The notes below the pieces were generated by a model. The model saw only the letters and a list, made by a program, of their open reading frames with translations, searched no databases and was not told the DNA's origin. A DNA stretch of 64,000 bases from Datisca glomerata (Eukaryota > Streptophyta > Magnoliopsida > Cucurbitales > Datiscaceae), in contig QANY01002872.1 in assembly GCA_003255025.1 (NCBI GenBank), positions 309,738 through 373,737 of the forward strand. Reading direction: 5' to 3'. A program made the position numbers and the translations under genes. Of the stretch, positions 11,752 through 22,563 are shown piece by piece. How positions within the stretch are numbered: position 1 is the first letter of the stretch; each line of letters starts with the position of its first letter.

Positions 11752-12240
11752 GTCTCTGAGAACATATTTTCCATCAATGAGTATACATTCTCTAAAAGAA
11801 ATCGGGGCATTGTTCTTCCATGAACCTAAGTCATTGAGGGTGGCACTGCAATGGTCCCTGCTCTTTACAGGAAATTGGGGTCATAGTACTTCAATGAACT
11901 TAAGTCCTTAAGAATGGGTGACACTACAACAGGCTCCTGCTCTCTAAAGGAAATTGGGGCCATGGTTCTTCAATGAAAATAAGTCTTTAAAAGTCTACAT
12001 CACTACAATGAGTCACTACTCTCTAAAGGAAACTGGGGTCATGGTTCTCCAACGAACATATAAGTCTTTGAGAGTGGGCGGCGCTACAATGAGTCCTTAC
12101 TCTCTAAAAGAAACCAAAGCAACTTTTAAAAATATGGAGTCCTTGACAACGGACCATGTGACGGAAATCAGTGAAATGAATATTTATAGTGCTACAAAAA
12201 GCATATGTTCTCTAAAGAAAAGTGAAGCTTAAAGCTCTAT
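11752..12240 (+). repeat. tandem repeats, six units of 74-81 bp (Tat element)
   Basis: Six degenerate units start with gtc at 11752, 11830, 11904, 11983, 12064 and 12139. Each contains a tctctaaaggaaa-type block then a ggggtcatggttcttcaatg-type block. They lie just after integrase, in the long spacer where Tat elements are known to accumulate tandem repeats. The apparent 92-residue frame at 11954-12232 is a by-product of the repeat period and is not a gene. Confidence 0.75.
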
Positions 12241-12665
12241 GAAACGCATCTTTGATAACAGTTTCTACAATTGAAAAAGTTGATCTCAAAGAAAAATCAA
12301 TGCAAATCTTTCAAATGCTTGAGAACTAGATTTGCTCTGAAAGTAGTTGTACTCTAAAAAAAAGGTGGAAACTCGAAAGTTTCTCCAAGGGCTTATAAAT
12401 GGATTCTGCTACAAAAGCAGTTGCTCTCAAAGAAAAGTTGAAACTTAAAGTTGCTCGTGTTTGAGAACGGATCACAGTTGTTCTCTAAAGAAAAAGCACA
12501 AGGTTTTGCATAATTTTGAAAATGGATTCTGCTATTCGGGTAGAAGCTTGAAATTACTACAAGTCCTTTAGAGTGGAATTTGTTAGCAAAAACTTTTGTG
12601 TAAGTACAAGAGAATGGATTTATTTCCTCTCAAAAGAAAGTTGAAACTTAAGGTTTCCTCAAGTG
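12241..12665 (+). repeat. second degenerate repeat block (Tat element)
   Basis: Repeated phrases of the type ctctaaagaaaagttgaaac, ttgagaacggatcaca and aatggattctgct recur at roughly 75-90 bp spacing. The units are more diverged than those to the left, with no coding signal. This is probably a second tandem-repeat family of the Tat spacer. Confidence 0.5.
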
Positions 12666-12675
12666 TTTAGGAACC

Positions 12676-12873
12676 GATCACACTTTTTCCAAGCCCTTGG
12701 AAAGAAGTCAAAACGTAAAGAAAAGAAACCGAAAAATAGGAAAAGAAAAGAAGTACAAAGTTACAAGAATAAAAGATCACACTCTTTCCAAGCCCTTGGA
12801 AAGAAGTCAAAACGTAAAGAAAAGAAACCGAAAAATAGGAAAAGAAAAGAAGTACAAAATTACAAGAATAAAA
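12676..12873 (+). repeat. two-copy 99-bp tandem duplication
   Basis: Copy 1 begins gatcacac at 12676 and copy 2 begins gatcacac at 12775, an exact 99-bp period with very few differences. Because 99 is divisible by three, lysine-rich repetitive frames appear on the plus strand; I treat these as artefacts. High similarity suggests recent slippage or unequal exchange compared with the older repeats to the left. Confidence 0.85.
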
Positions 12874-13418
12874 GAAAAAGCTAGAAAATGGCAATGGTCT
12901 CGGGGTCAACGGAGGCATCTTCAGCATTGGCAACCTCGCAAGGTTGACAGTGGTAATTTGGTCAGCAACGACTTCAGCAGGGTTGATTACTATGTCCTCT
13001 GTAGCGCCGTTAACTTCAGCCTTGACCTCAGAAGGCAACTCGTAAATAGGCTTTTGGGGAGGAACATTCGATGAACCATCTCTATAGCCTAAGCTATAGA
13101 TCATCTGCTCGGCTTCACCAAAGAGAGCTTGATACTCATCCCCCACTTGCTTCTCTCTCTCTTCCACTACCTAAGCCTTGGCTTCCTTAGCTGCAACCAA
13201 AGACTCTTTAGTCTCTTCTAGAGACTCTGAAACAACTACTTGTTGAGCTTGCTTCTCCATAACCTTCCATAGCTCAACCTCAATTTTCCTCAACTGCTCA
13301 ATCTCAACAAGAAGACCATCAATGAAATCATGACACTCAACAACTTCCCTGTGGAAGTTCGCCAAAGCCTATCATAAGCAATGTGGTGCTCTTAGAGGGC
13401 GTTGTGATGAATAATGGC

Positions 13419-13510
13419 CTGCAAAAAGAGGAAAACAAGTGGAAAAGCATAAGCATAAGTGAACAGTTAAAGTAGATTTATGATTAAAGAGGAAAAGAAA
13501 GGGAACTTAC
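13419..13510 (-). other. predicted intron 2 of the antisense Tat gene
   Basis: On the minus strand the donor is GTAAGT (first base 13510). The acceptor is a pyrimidine-rich tract ending TTTTTGCAG (last base 13419). Length is 92 bp, with AT-rich interior. It separates the proline/serine-type exon 2 from the coiled-coil exon 3. Prediction is from splice motifs only. Confidence 0.6.
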
Positions 13511-14052
13511 CCTTATCAAATCATGGCTTAAAGAGCTGATGAGCTCACCAATGCTCATGCTACGTGTTGTCGTTGTATCAGCATCACTCAGAATGCTCGG
13601 GTAATTATATGGGCAGACTGGACATCGTTCAGAGAGATGACTGATGCAGGAACGGGAGGGGCAACAATGTAACGCCTTAACTTCCAAGAACGAATTCCTC
13701 CGCAACATCTGGAGAACCAAAAGCAGCAGTAAGTGTAGGTTCTCATTGAACAGTTGACAGAGGAGGAGCTGGTGGAGGAGTCGCTGAATTGATTGGAGCA
13801 CTTTTGCTATGGGCAACAGAAGTAGAAAGGGTAAGAGAAGAACTGGAAGTGTCCTTTATTTGATGAACATTCCTTCCCCCGACGTCATTTACCATAGTAC
13901 AGAGTCACTTATTCATCTCTTCATCACCAGTGTCACCAACTCTTTGAAACTGAGTTTCCCCTCCTTCCTCCTCTTTAGAATCCGTTGACTCAAAAGAACT
14001 CGAAACAGTTATATGGGGAATTGAACAAAAGGCTTCTCATTGACTCGTTTGT

Positions 14053-14155
14053 CTGCAAAATCAAAAGAGAAAGAAATGTTAGTAAACAGATATGCAACAA
14101 GAAGAATGAGAAAAAAATAGAAAAAGAAAGTAGGAAAGTAGCTCCGACAACTTAC
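14053..14155 (-). other. predicted intron 1 of the antisense Tat gene
   Basis: On the minus strand the donor is GTAAGT (first base 14155). A long T-rich tract precedes the acceptor GATTTTGCAG (last base 14053). Length is 103 bp, near the plant minimum-to-typical range. Both flanking exons read as coding-like sequence in other frames. Confidence 0.65.
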
Positions 14156-14547
14156 TCAAAATTTCCCAATTCTTGGGAATTATCCAACGACTATAACCGC
14201 TTCAATTCCCGCCAACCAAGAGAAAGTCTCATTCCCATCCTTTGTCTCCCTTTAGAAGGTCGTAATCAGTGGACCCTTTTTTTTCTGACGGTCGAGGGGT
14301 CAGATAATAGCTCTCATCTCGGCGTTTCACTATATATAAGTGTTGGAGTTCATCTCTACCTAACACTAGATTATATCGCCTATTCATAGCCTCAAAGCAA
14401 AGGACTACCCTATACGAGCTTGTGGTAAACTGGAAAGGGGTTAAGAGTAGAAAAGATTTCTTGAAAGAGTGAGAGAAAGGAAATTTAAGGCCTAGGGCTA
14501 TGTACATCGGAAGAATGGTAATTTCATATGGGGATCTATACGGTAAC

Positions 14548-16590
14548 TATTGGAATCAAGACGTCTCGCGGTGGAGGCGTGGTGATTTTTAAAAAAATCT
14601 TTTAAAACTTTATCGATTGAAAACAAAACCAATTGCGATGCCACGGTTTCCAAAAAAAACTTCTAAACCTTTTAATGAAAAATATTTTTTCTCGTCGAAT
14701 CCATTAATATATATATATATATATATTAAATCAAAGAAATACACAAATAAGAGTTATATCTCTTACAGTCTTTATCAAGCATCCTTTCAAACAACAAACT
14801 TGTAATCCCACAAATAACAGACTGTGAGATCCACACCAATATCTTCTAAACCAATCCTAAAACACACTAGATATTTTGGAGAAGGACTATTATGAGACAA
14901 AACTCATAGAGAAAATTCAGAAATATCACAGAGTTTTTTAATTAACCTTTAATCACACTGTTGCGCACACTGAGACCAATAGAATAATATCTATATGTCT
15001 TTTCTAGATCAAAGCTAGTCATATTTTTAAGGATTTACAAAATAATAAATTTAATTATAAATGTGTCATTACAATGGGATCCATTGCAACTGAGCCAACA
15101 ATAGAGTGCCACAGGGCACTGCAGTGTGCCGTGTGGCACCACAGTAACTCATGTCACTCTCTCATTCAAAAATCAGAGACTAACATGTGACAGTCTAATA
15201 TGTCATGTGACAATTATCCTATAATTTATTATTTATATTAATCAGATAAATATCTAGATATCAGTTAATTCAAAATTAACTTATCTAATTTTCTAATCAA
15301 TTATCTTATCTGTTAATTAAGAGATTAGATAAACAAAATCAAATCATTATCACAGAATAATTTAATATTATTTAATTTCATAAATCAAATATATTGTCTC
15401 ACTAATTGATCAACATTAAATTAATCGATATTATTATTTATTTATAATTTCATAAAATTACAATAAATAATATTATTAATTAATTAATATCACATAATTG
15501 TCTCACAATTATATATTTGCCCCAGAAAATTAATTTATTATGCAAGCTAGTCCTTTTATCATGTTTTGGAATATTCACACTTTAGGCTGTGTAGTACAGA
15601 GGTGACTCGAGAACCATGGACCCATAATTCTAAGCTTCAATAAATCAGATTATTAATTAAACTCTGTAATTAAATAATTTTGTTTATTAATTTCATATTA
15701 CTCTACTATAAATATAAGATTGCACTCTTAGTTACATGATATATTTACAGAGTATTCTCATGTAGTCCATTGATATAATCACTTCATGTAGTTATGCCTC
15801 CAATTATTAGTTCGTAAATTAGAGCTAGTTAGAATTATCGTTTTACCTTTCTGATTATCTATTGATCCTTAAGTATCATTAATTCACTAGTGAATAGCTA
15901 ATTTATAATCGTATTATAAATTTGAGCTTAATAATCATTCAGTTTTAGAATTAACACTTAAAGGAACCAATATATGATCACATTAGGAAAGCTTACATTC
16001 TAAATCTTGTAAAATCACGTTCTTAGACATCCACATCACTAAATCTCCAAAATAAAATTCACTAGTCTGTTTTACAAACAAACCTCAATGAGTGAATTAA
16101 AAGACCCAGTAGACATGCATAGGAATTCATGACTACTCAAGATTCAAAATGATCTACATATGATCATCAGTTTGATGTGTATTAAATCTTTATGATAAAC
16201 AGTAAGTTAATAAAGATATTGATCCACATCGGTCATATCCTATATAATCAAACTATATAAAGTACATTTTCTAAGATGTATATCCATATCAGTGGTCTAG
16301 ATCTAGATCACATGCATTCAAAATGCTTAGTGAACCGTACTAACAACCATTCATTAAAGATTTCATACTTTAATATGTTGTAGACTATTTTATTCATTAT
16401 CTATGATTTTAATCTTCTCGTACTTATATAAGATAATAGTCTCATTAATGAATATGAAATTTTCATGTATTTATATATATAAAGTATTCAACAATAATTT
16501 AAAAGAACAATTATAAGAAAAATATAATTTCATTAATTTCATATTAAAATCGTCTAAACACATGATCTGAGGGCATTAAGCTCAACAATC
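14548..16590 (-). repeat. 3' LTR of copia C1
   Basis: In plus orientation it begins tattgg (mutated from tgttgg) and ends ctcaaca, so on the element strand it starts TGTTGAG. A (TA)n run lies at about 14707-14725. It aligns by eye along its length with 22564-24704. It also matches the C2 and C3 LTRs in reverse orientation. Length is 2043 bp. Confidence 0.88.
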
Positions 16591-16606
16591 TCCTACTTTC
16601 CCTAAA
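16591..16606 (-). other. polypurine tract of copia C1
   Basis: On the minus strand this reads AGGGAAAGTAGGAGAT immediately before the TGTTG of the 3' LTR. It is the expected primer site for second-strand synthesis. Confidence 0.75.
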
Positions 16607-18290
16607 GAAAATGTGACATCTCTCGTAGCCCCATATTTCACACATGACACTCAGATGACTTCACAAGGATGTGTCTTGGTAAAAGGATCAGCCAGGTTCT
16701 GATCTAACGCTATCTTCATAACAGTCACATCTCTTCGATGTATGATCTATCTTACAAGATGATATTTCCTCTCAATGTGCTTGCCCCTCTTGTGACTCCT
16801 CGATTCTTTGGAATTAGCTACCCCCCCACTGTTGTCATAGTACGTGATCAATGGCTTGTCCATATCTAGAACTACATCGAGATCTATATAGAGCTTTCTG
16901 ACCTATACCATTTTTTTCACAACTTCATAAGCCGTTATATTTCATCTTCCATAGTAGAATCTGTAATACTGGATTGGCTAATACTTCTTTGGACTACAAC
17001 TCATTCACCTAGGGTGAGTAGCGATCCGGACGTCAACTTTTGATTGTCTCTATCTGATTGAAAATCACAATCAATATATCTAGCGGGGTTCAGGTCTCCA
17101 CCTGAATAAACAAGAATATAATTTCTCGTTCTCTGAAGATACTTGAGAATGTGCTTTACTGTAATCTAATGTTCTAAACCATGATTTGATTGATAACGAC
17201 TGACAATTTTTACTGCATAACAAATGTCCAATCTCGTACACAACATCGCATACATGACACTACCAATAACTAAAGCATAAGAAACATTTCTCACACTCTC
17301 TTCCTTCTAAGGTGTCTTAGGACACTACTCCTTGAAAAAGACAATTTCACGGCATGTCAGTAGTTGACCTTTCTTGAAATTTTCCGTAGAGAATCTCTCC
17401 AGCACCTTATTAATATAAGATGTCTGAAAAAGTACCAAGATCTTGTTATTTCTATCTCTTAGGATTTGAATGCCTAGAACATAGCTCGCCTCTCTCAAAT
17501 CTTTCATTTCGAATTTCTCAGCTAACCACTTTTGTACTTTCATAAAGTTTCTATATCATTCCCAACGAGTAGAATATCGCCTACATAAAGAACTAAGAAA
17601 ACCAATATATTATCTTTGATGTATTTATGAACACAAGCTTCATCAACATTTTGCTCGAAACCATACGAATTAATAATTTCATCAAAGATAAGATTCCAAG
17701 ATCTTGATGCTTGCTTTAATCCATACATGGATTTAAGCAACTTGCATACATTCTGATTTCCCCCTTCTTCACGAACCCTTCTGGTCGCATCATATAGATG
17801 TTTTCTTCAAGAGAGCCATTTAAAAAAGTTTTCTTGGCATCTATTTATCATATTTCATAGTCTAAACTAGATGCTATGGATTTTAGGATATGAATGGATT
17901 TTAGCATGGCAACGGGAAAAAATGTCTCTTCATAATCGACTCATTCCCTTTGTGTATGTCTTTGGCTACCAGTCGTGCCTTGGAAGTGTCTACTTTCCCA
18001 TCTGCACCTCATTTCTTCTTGAAGATCCATTTACATCCAATGGGCTTGAATCTTCAAGTGGATCTACAAGTTCCCATATAGAATTGGAGTAGATCTATTC
18101 TATTTTTTGGTTCATGCCATCTTGCCATTTCTCCTTTTTAGGATCTTCCATCCTCTCTTTAAAGCTTAATGGATTGTCATTATCAGTGTCAGATATTAGG
18201 ATATGTTTCTCTAGTTCATAATAAATAGGTTATCTTACAACCTTCCGATTACGAAGTTGCACCGGGATTTCTTGAATAGGAACAATGGTT
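16607..18290 (-). pseudogene. RT and RNase H remnant of copia C1
   Basis: RT and RNase H of a copia polyprotein in broken frames. Open parts are 17740-17540 (MLKSMYGLKQASRSWNLIFD) and 17543-17325 (KWLAEKFEMKDLREASYVLG). The catalytic box is YVGD at 17587-17576 instead of YVDD, a substitution of a catalytic Asp. The C-terminal RNase H at about 16860-16640 keeps YYDNSGGVANSKESRSHKRG and the final LADPFTKT. Stops and frameshifts are frequent, especially at 17760-18290. Confidence 0.85.
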
Positions 18291-19470
18291 TATGTGCTTT
18301 GTCATTTATCAGTTAATGATGAATGTGGTATGATCTCATCAGATGCTAATTCTTCAAGAACTAATTTTCTCTGAGGTCTATAGTTTTTCATATAGTCGTG
18401 TTCAAGGAAAGTGAGATTTGTCGATACAAACACCTTTTGATACATGTGACTATCAAAATATCCACCTCTTGTTTCTGGAGCATAGCCAACAAATATACAC
18501 ATTTCAGACCTTGAGTCTAACTTTCCAGTCTTGGGTCTAAGAACGTGAGCTGGACACCCTCACATATGAAAATGACACAAACTAGGTTTGGAGTCATTTC
18601 ATAACTATAATGGTGTCTTCCTTACAGACTTAGAAAGAGCTACATTCAAATGTAGCTTGCCGTTTGAAGTGCATATCCCCAGAATGTGAGTGGTAGTCAT
18701 GAGTAGTTTAATATCAACCTAACCATATCCAATAGGACTCGGTTTCTACTTTCTGAAATATCATTTTGCTGTGACGTTCCAAGTGCTATGAGTTGGGATA
18801 GAATGTCACACTCTAGCATGTAATCCTTAAATTCTAAATCCAAGTATTTACCACCTCGATATGATCAAAGTATTTTCAAAGATTTACCTAATTGATTTTC
18901 AGTTTCATCTTTGAAGTTTTTAAACTTTCCAAAAGTTTCAGACTTTCTATGCATTAGGTAAGTATAACCATATCTAGAGTAATCGTCAATAAATGTCAAG
19001 AAATACTCATACTCACCTCTAGCTTGTACATTAATCAGTCCACAAACATCACTATGTACTAGTTCAAGTAATTCTTTGGCTCTTTGGTCCTTTCCAGAGA
19101 AATGTTTCTTGGTCATTTTACCCTCTAGACAAGAATTGCAAACTGGAAGAGTTCCAATTTTTAGTTCACTCAAAGCACCTTGCTTTGTTAACCGGTTTAA
19201 TCTACCTAGATTAATATGTCCCAACCTAAGATGTCATAGATACGTGACATCATCATGAGAAACTCTTTAATGTTTGTTACTTTTAGGATTTGTTACTTTA
19301 AACAATTCTGAATTATTTAATTCACGTTCCGTCGGTTTAAGCATATACAATATGTTCGAAACTTTTGCATGACAAATATTGAATCCATTCTTTGAAATAA
19401 TAAATGAGTATTAATAAAAGAAATATCACATAATTGTTCAACCAGTAACGATAAAGAAATCAATTTTCTC
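18291..19470 (-). pseudogene. integrase remnant of copia C1
   Basis: The open part 19224-18865 has the pre-integrase zinc motif (MGHINLGRLNRLTKQGALSE, CNSCLEGKMTKKHF). It then has the catalytic core start ELVHSDVCGLINVQ and TFIDDYSRYGYTYLM. Downstream frames contain the remaining core. At 18502-18302 lies the C-terminal part MCIFVGYAPETRGGYF with TNLTFLEHDYM. It would insert the copia cDNA. Stops between the segments make it inactive. Confidence 0.85.
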
Positions 19471-19740
19471 AAAAATCAGGAATAAAATAAACACTGTTCA
19501 AAATAATAAAATTATTTTGAAAGCTTAAACGGAATGTCCCCAATGGTTTTACTGACATGAGCGCACCACTGGCAACTCTCATTATCGCCTTGCCATCAGC
19601 CAGCTCCCTTAATGAATCAAGCATCTGCAAAGTAGAATATACATGGTTAGTGGCTCCTGAATCCAACATCCAGAATGACAAATCATATTTACTTTTCTTT
19701 TTCAAGTTGGAGAGATACTTGTTACAGTTTCTCTTCTATT
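19469..19740 (-). pseudogene. aspartic protease remnant of copia C1
   Basis: The segment 19705-19469 has the copia protease site FWMLDSGATNHVYS with the catalytic D-S-G-A intact. QMLDSLRELADGKAIMRVAS and LNSVYFIPDF follow. The zinc knuckle expected just upstream is degenerate (VELNVNRRETVT). The frame closes before integrase. Confidence 0.8.
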
Positions 19741-20284
19741 GACATTCAACTCCACAATGGAAACATTTTCCCTTGGTTCTTTCTTTTTGGAGTTGTTGTC
19801 GTTCTTGTTCTTCTTGGCTTTTAGGTGATTTCTCGGCATTCTTTCTTTTTTATTCTTACTTTTATCCTTACCGTTGTTCTTCTTCCTTTTGTTACTATTA
19901 ACAACAGTGGAAGAAGGTTTTTGCTTAGCAACATTTACCTCGCCCTCTTTAGTCATACTCTTCTTGTTAAGTGACCCGAAAATCTGTAATTCATTCAACA
20001 ATAGAGTTTTATTGAATTACAACTTGTTCATAACATCAATGGTAGCCCCTAAATCTATGATCCAAGCATCATATTTGTCCCGAACAGTATTTTAGGCATC
20101 ACCAGCGAGCTTATCAGAACATTCCTCAGTAAGGACAAACTCTTGGTTCTCACATATTAGCACCAAATTTGAATTTGATTTCAATCTTATAATGTTATTA
20201 CCATTGAGTTTTTCGAGTGGAAGAAAAGCAGGAATGTGGTAGCGCACGGTAAACATAATAATAACTGAAAAATAAAACATACTT
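19702..20284 (-). pseudogene. gag remnant of copia C1, with internal deletion
   Basis: The N-terminal piece at 20250-20090 reads LEKLNGNNIIRLKSNSNLVL, then ICENQEFVLTEECSDKLAGD. The C-terminal piece at 20001-19702 has MLNELQIFGSLNKKSMTKEG and a lysine-rich tail. In C2 these blocks are about 370 bp apart; here the sequence jumps from the DKYDAWII block to NKL-FN, so roughly 300 bp encoding the helical middle of gag are missing. It also has stops. Gag would form the particle core. Confidence 0.8.
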
Positions 20285-22117
20285 CATTCAATATAATTGA
20301 AATAAATATTAAAAAATTTGAAAAGTAAAGGTGATGCATGAATGCAACATATCAAACACATAAATTTAACATCTTTATTAATTAATGTGCCGCCTTAGGG
20401 TCAGTCGGATTAATTTTAAATCGTCTATGAGATATTCTCATCTTTATTAATTAAAACTTAAAATGCCTCATATTTTCTCTTTTAACAATAAGGTGTCGCT
20501 TATTTAGTCAAGATACAATTATCCACTCAAAGATTAATTGTGACTTTGTGAGTGTAACCCATTATTTCAGATTTCATGACTTGATTTAAAATATGTCGTC
20601 TTAGGGTCGGTCAAGTTTAAACTAAATTACTTAGTCCTATCTTCTTAGGAAGTTCAACATTGATATTGATACAGTTCGAAACCTTCCTTAGGAGGATGAA
20701 AACAAAGCCATCTCGAAGCCCTATCTGTATCCGGTGTTGTACTAATAATGGAGACCAAGGTTTGATTGACATGTCAACCTTCTCCTACTATTTTATAATT
20801 GATGTGTTTCTATTTTAACTAATCAATTACTATTTTGATAAAGTTTATTTAACATTCTAAGGAGCCCAAGTCAAAATTAATGAACTTAGAATAACTAATT
20901 AATTACATTTATCAAACTTTAATAAAATTTTCTATTAAAATCGGTTATCCTAAAGGTTACTAAGGCCTTTATTATGGTGTGATTACAAAGTTTAACGAAT
21001 CAAAACTTAACAATATACATGCAATTGATTTCTCAAATCAATTCATATAAACACATTAGGAGAGTCCTAATCAATCATATTTCTACTGATAAGATGCATA
21101 ATTAAATAAAACTGTGTGAGATTTTACGTATTACATGTGATCGACTAATGCATGGTCATGTTATCAATCATATAAAAAAAATATTTATTTAAATAATTAA
21201 ACAAATAAATGATGAACCAAGTGACTATTGAGTATTTCTAAATTATAACCTTTGAAAAAATAAATAATTATAAAATGATATTCAAGAATACATATTTCCA
21301 AAATAGCTCATTCTCCACCAGAGGTCCATCTTTATAATTTTGAAGTTTTGATCAAAATCCTTTTAATTAGGATAAACTATTTTTTCTAATTAAATAATCA
21401 CATTAATTATCATTTTTAAATTAATTGAATTTGATTAGTCAAAAAATAATTTGATGACTCATCAAACTTAGGTCATACTCAATGAATCAATTAATTTTAA
21501 TTTTTTTTAAAAATTAAAATAGATAACCATCCTTTTAAAATTTCAAAATTCAAAATTCAAAAGTCATGATTAAGGTTTTCGTGAAGTATCACAGGAATGG
21601 GGCAACACGGTATTAGGGTTTCTACAAGACATACCTTGGCAATCACAACGATTGCCACCGGCGGTGGATGTGGGAAGCTCCCACCACTGCCAGCGTACCT
21701 CACGGCTGCGGCACCAATTGTTTCGGCGGTAATTCTTTCGTAGAAAAGCCGACGGCGCCAGTGCCAGCAATTATATTGCCAGTGCCGGCACCAGAATTCC
21801 TTAACGGAATTCATATTTCTCTTTTCTTCTCCTCATTCATCTTATGCATTCTTCGTTTTCTCACGTCCGGAATTTTTACAACATAATATTCAAAATAAAA
21901 ATTACAAAAAATTATATGCCCCAAAATGACTTTACACAAGATCTAAGGAAAATAAAAGAACAAAGCCTAAACTCAAAAGTCACCATACAATTAACAATTT
22001 ATCATTAAACCATTCATTCAAAAAATATAACCATATATTCATTCATACATATCAAAATATATAATGAAAATGAAAGAACACCCACACAGTATTTTATGTA
22101 TACATATATAAAAGCCC
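20285..22117 (-). other. leader (5' untranslated region) of copia C1
   Basis: About 1.8 kb between primer site and gag with no supported gene. Blocks match the C2 leader (35863-37894) and the C3 leader (60117-62094) in reverse orientation, including the stretch around 20640-20790. Short open frames near 21557-21886 come from a GC-richer patch rich in cggcgg/ccaccactg and are not conserved as protein. Confidence 0.7.
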
Positions 22118-22129
22118 GTTTCGATACCA
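22118..22129 (-). other. primer-binding site of copia C1
   Basis: On the minus strand this reads TGGTATCGAAAC, two bases after the LTR end CCAACA. It resembles the initiator-Met tRNA complement TGGTATCAGAGC with changes at the end. Family membership (C3 reads TGGTCTCAGAGC) supports the call. Confidence 0.75.
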
Positions 22130-22131
22130 AT

Positions 22132-22227
22132 TGTTGGAAATGGTAGCAGCGCGCGACGAAGGTGTGGTGGTTAAAAAAATCTTTTAAAACTTTATCGGTT
22201 GAAAACAAAAACAATTACGACGCCAAC
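22132..22227 (-). repeat. truncated 5' LTR fragment of copia C1
   Basis: This begins tgttgg next to the primer site and matches the first 96 bp (plus orientation) of the other C1 LTRs up to gatgcca/gacgcca. It then switches to sequence copied from the Tat flank. The switch occurs at a short shared gcca, indicating a microhomology junction. Confidence 0.85.
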
Positions 22228-22563
22228 CATGAGAACGTCGCGTTCCCATCCTTTGTCTCCCTTTAGAAGGTCGTAATCAGTGGACCCCTTTTTTATGATG
22301 GTCGAGGGGCAAGATAATAGCTATTATCCTGACATTTGACTATGTATAAATGTTGGAGTTCATCTATAACTAACTCTAGATTATATCGCATGTTCGTAGG
22401 CTCAAAGAAAAGGACTATCCTATATGAGCTTGGGGCAAACTGGGAAGAGGTTAAGCAGTAAGTAGATAAGAATTCTTGAAAGAGGGGGGAGAAAGGAAAT
22501 TTAAGACCTAAAGCTATGTACATCGGATGAATAGTAAGTTCATATGGGGATCTATATGGTAAC
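22228..22563 (-). repeat. duplicated Tat flank (second copy of about 14212-14547)
   Basis: About 336 bp nearly colinear with 14212-14547, ending in the same gtaac next to an LTR start. On the minus strand it encodes a second copy of part of antisense-gene exon 1 (MYIALGLKFPFS, NSYYLAPRPS). The small differences from the left copy show that the duplication is not recent. Confidence 0.88.

Noticed and set aside
11954..12232. A 92-residue protein with internal repeats
   Set aside because: It follows the 74-81 bp Tat spacer repeats and shows no family resemblance.
12663..13074. Lysine/arginine-rich plus-strand proteins
   Set aside because: They are produced by the 99-bp tandem duplication, whose length is divisible by three, and run into the antisense exon.
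21557..21886. Overlapping small proteins in the C1 leader
   Set aside because: They lie in a GC-richer leader patch homologous to non-coding C2 and C3 leaders; the frames are not shared.
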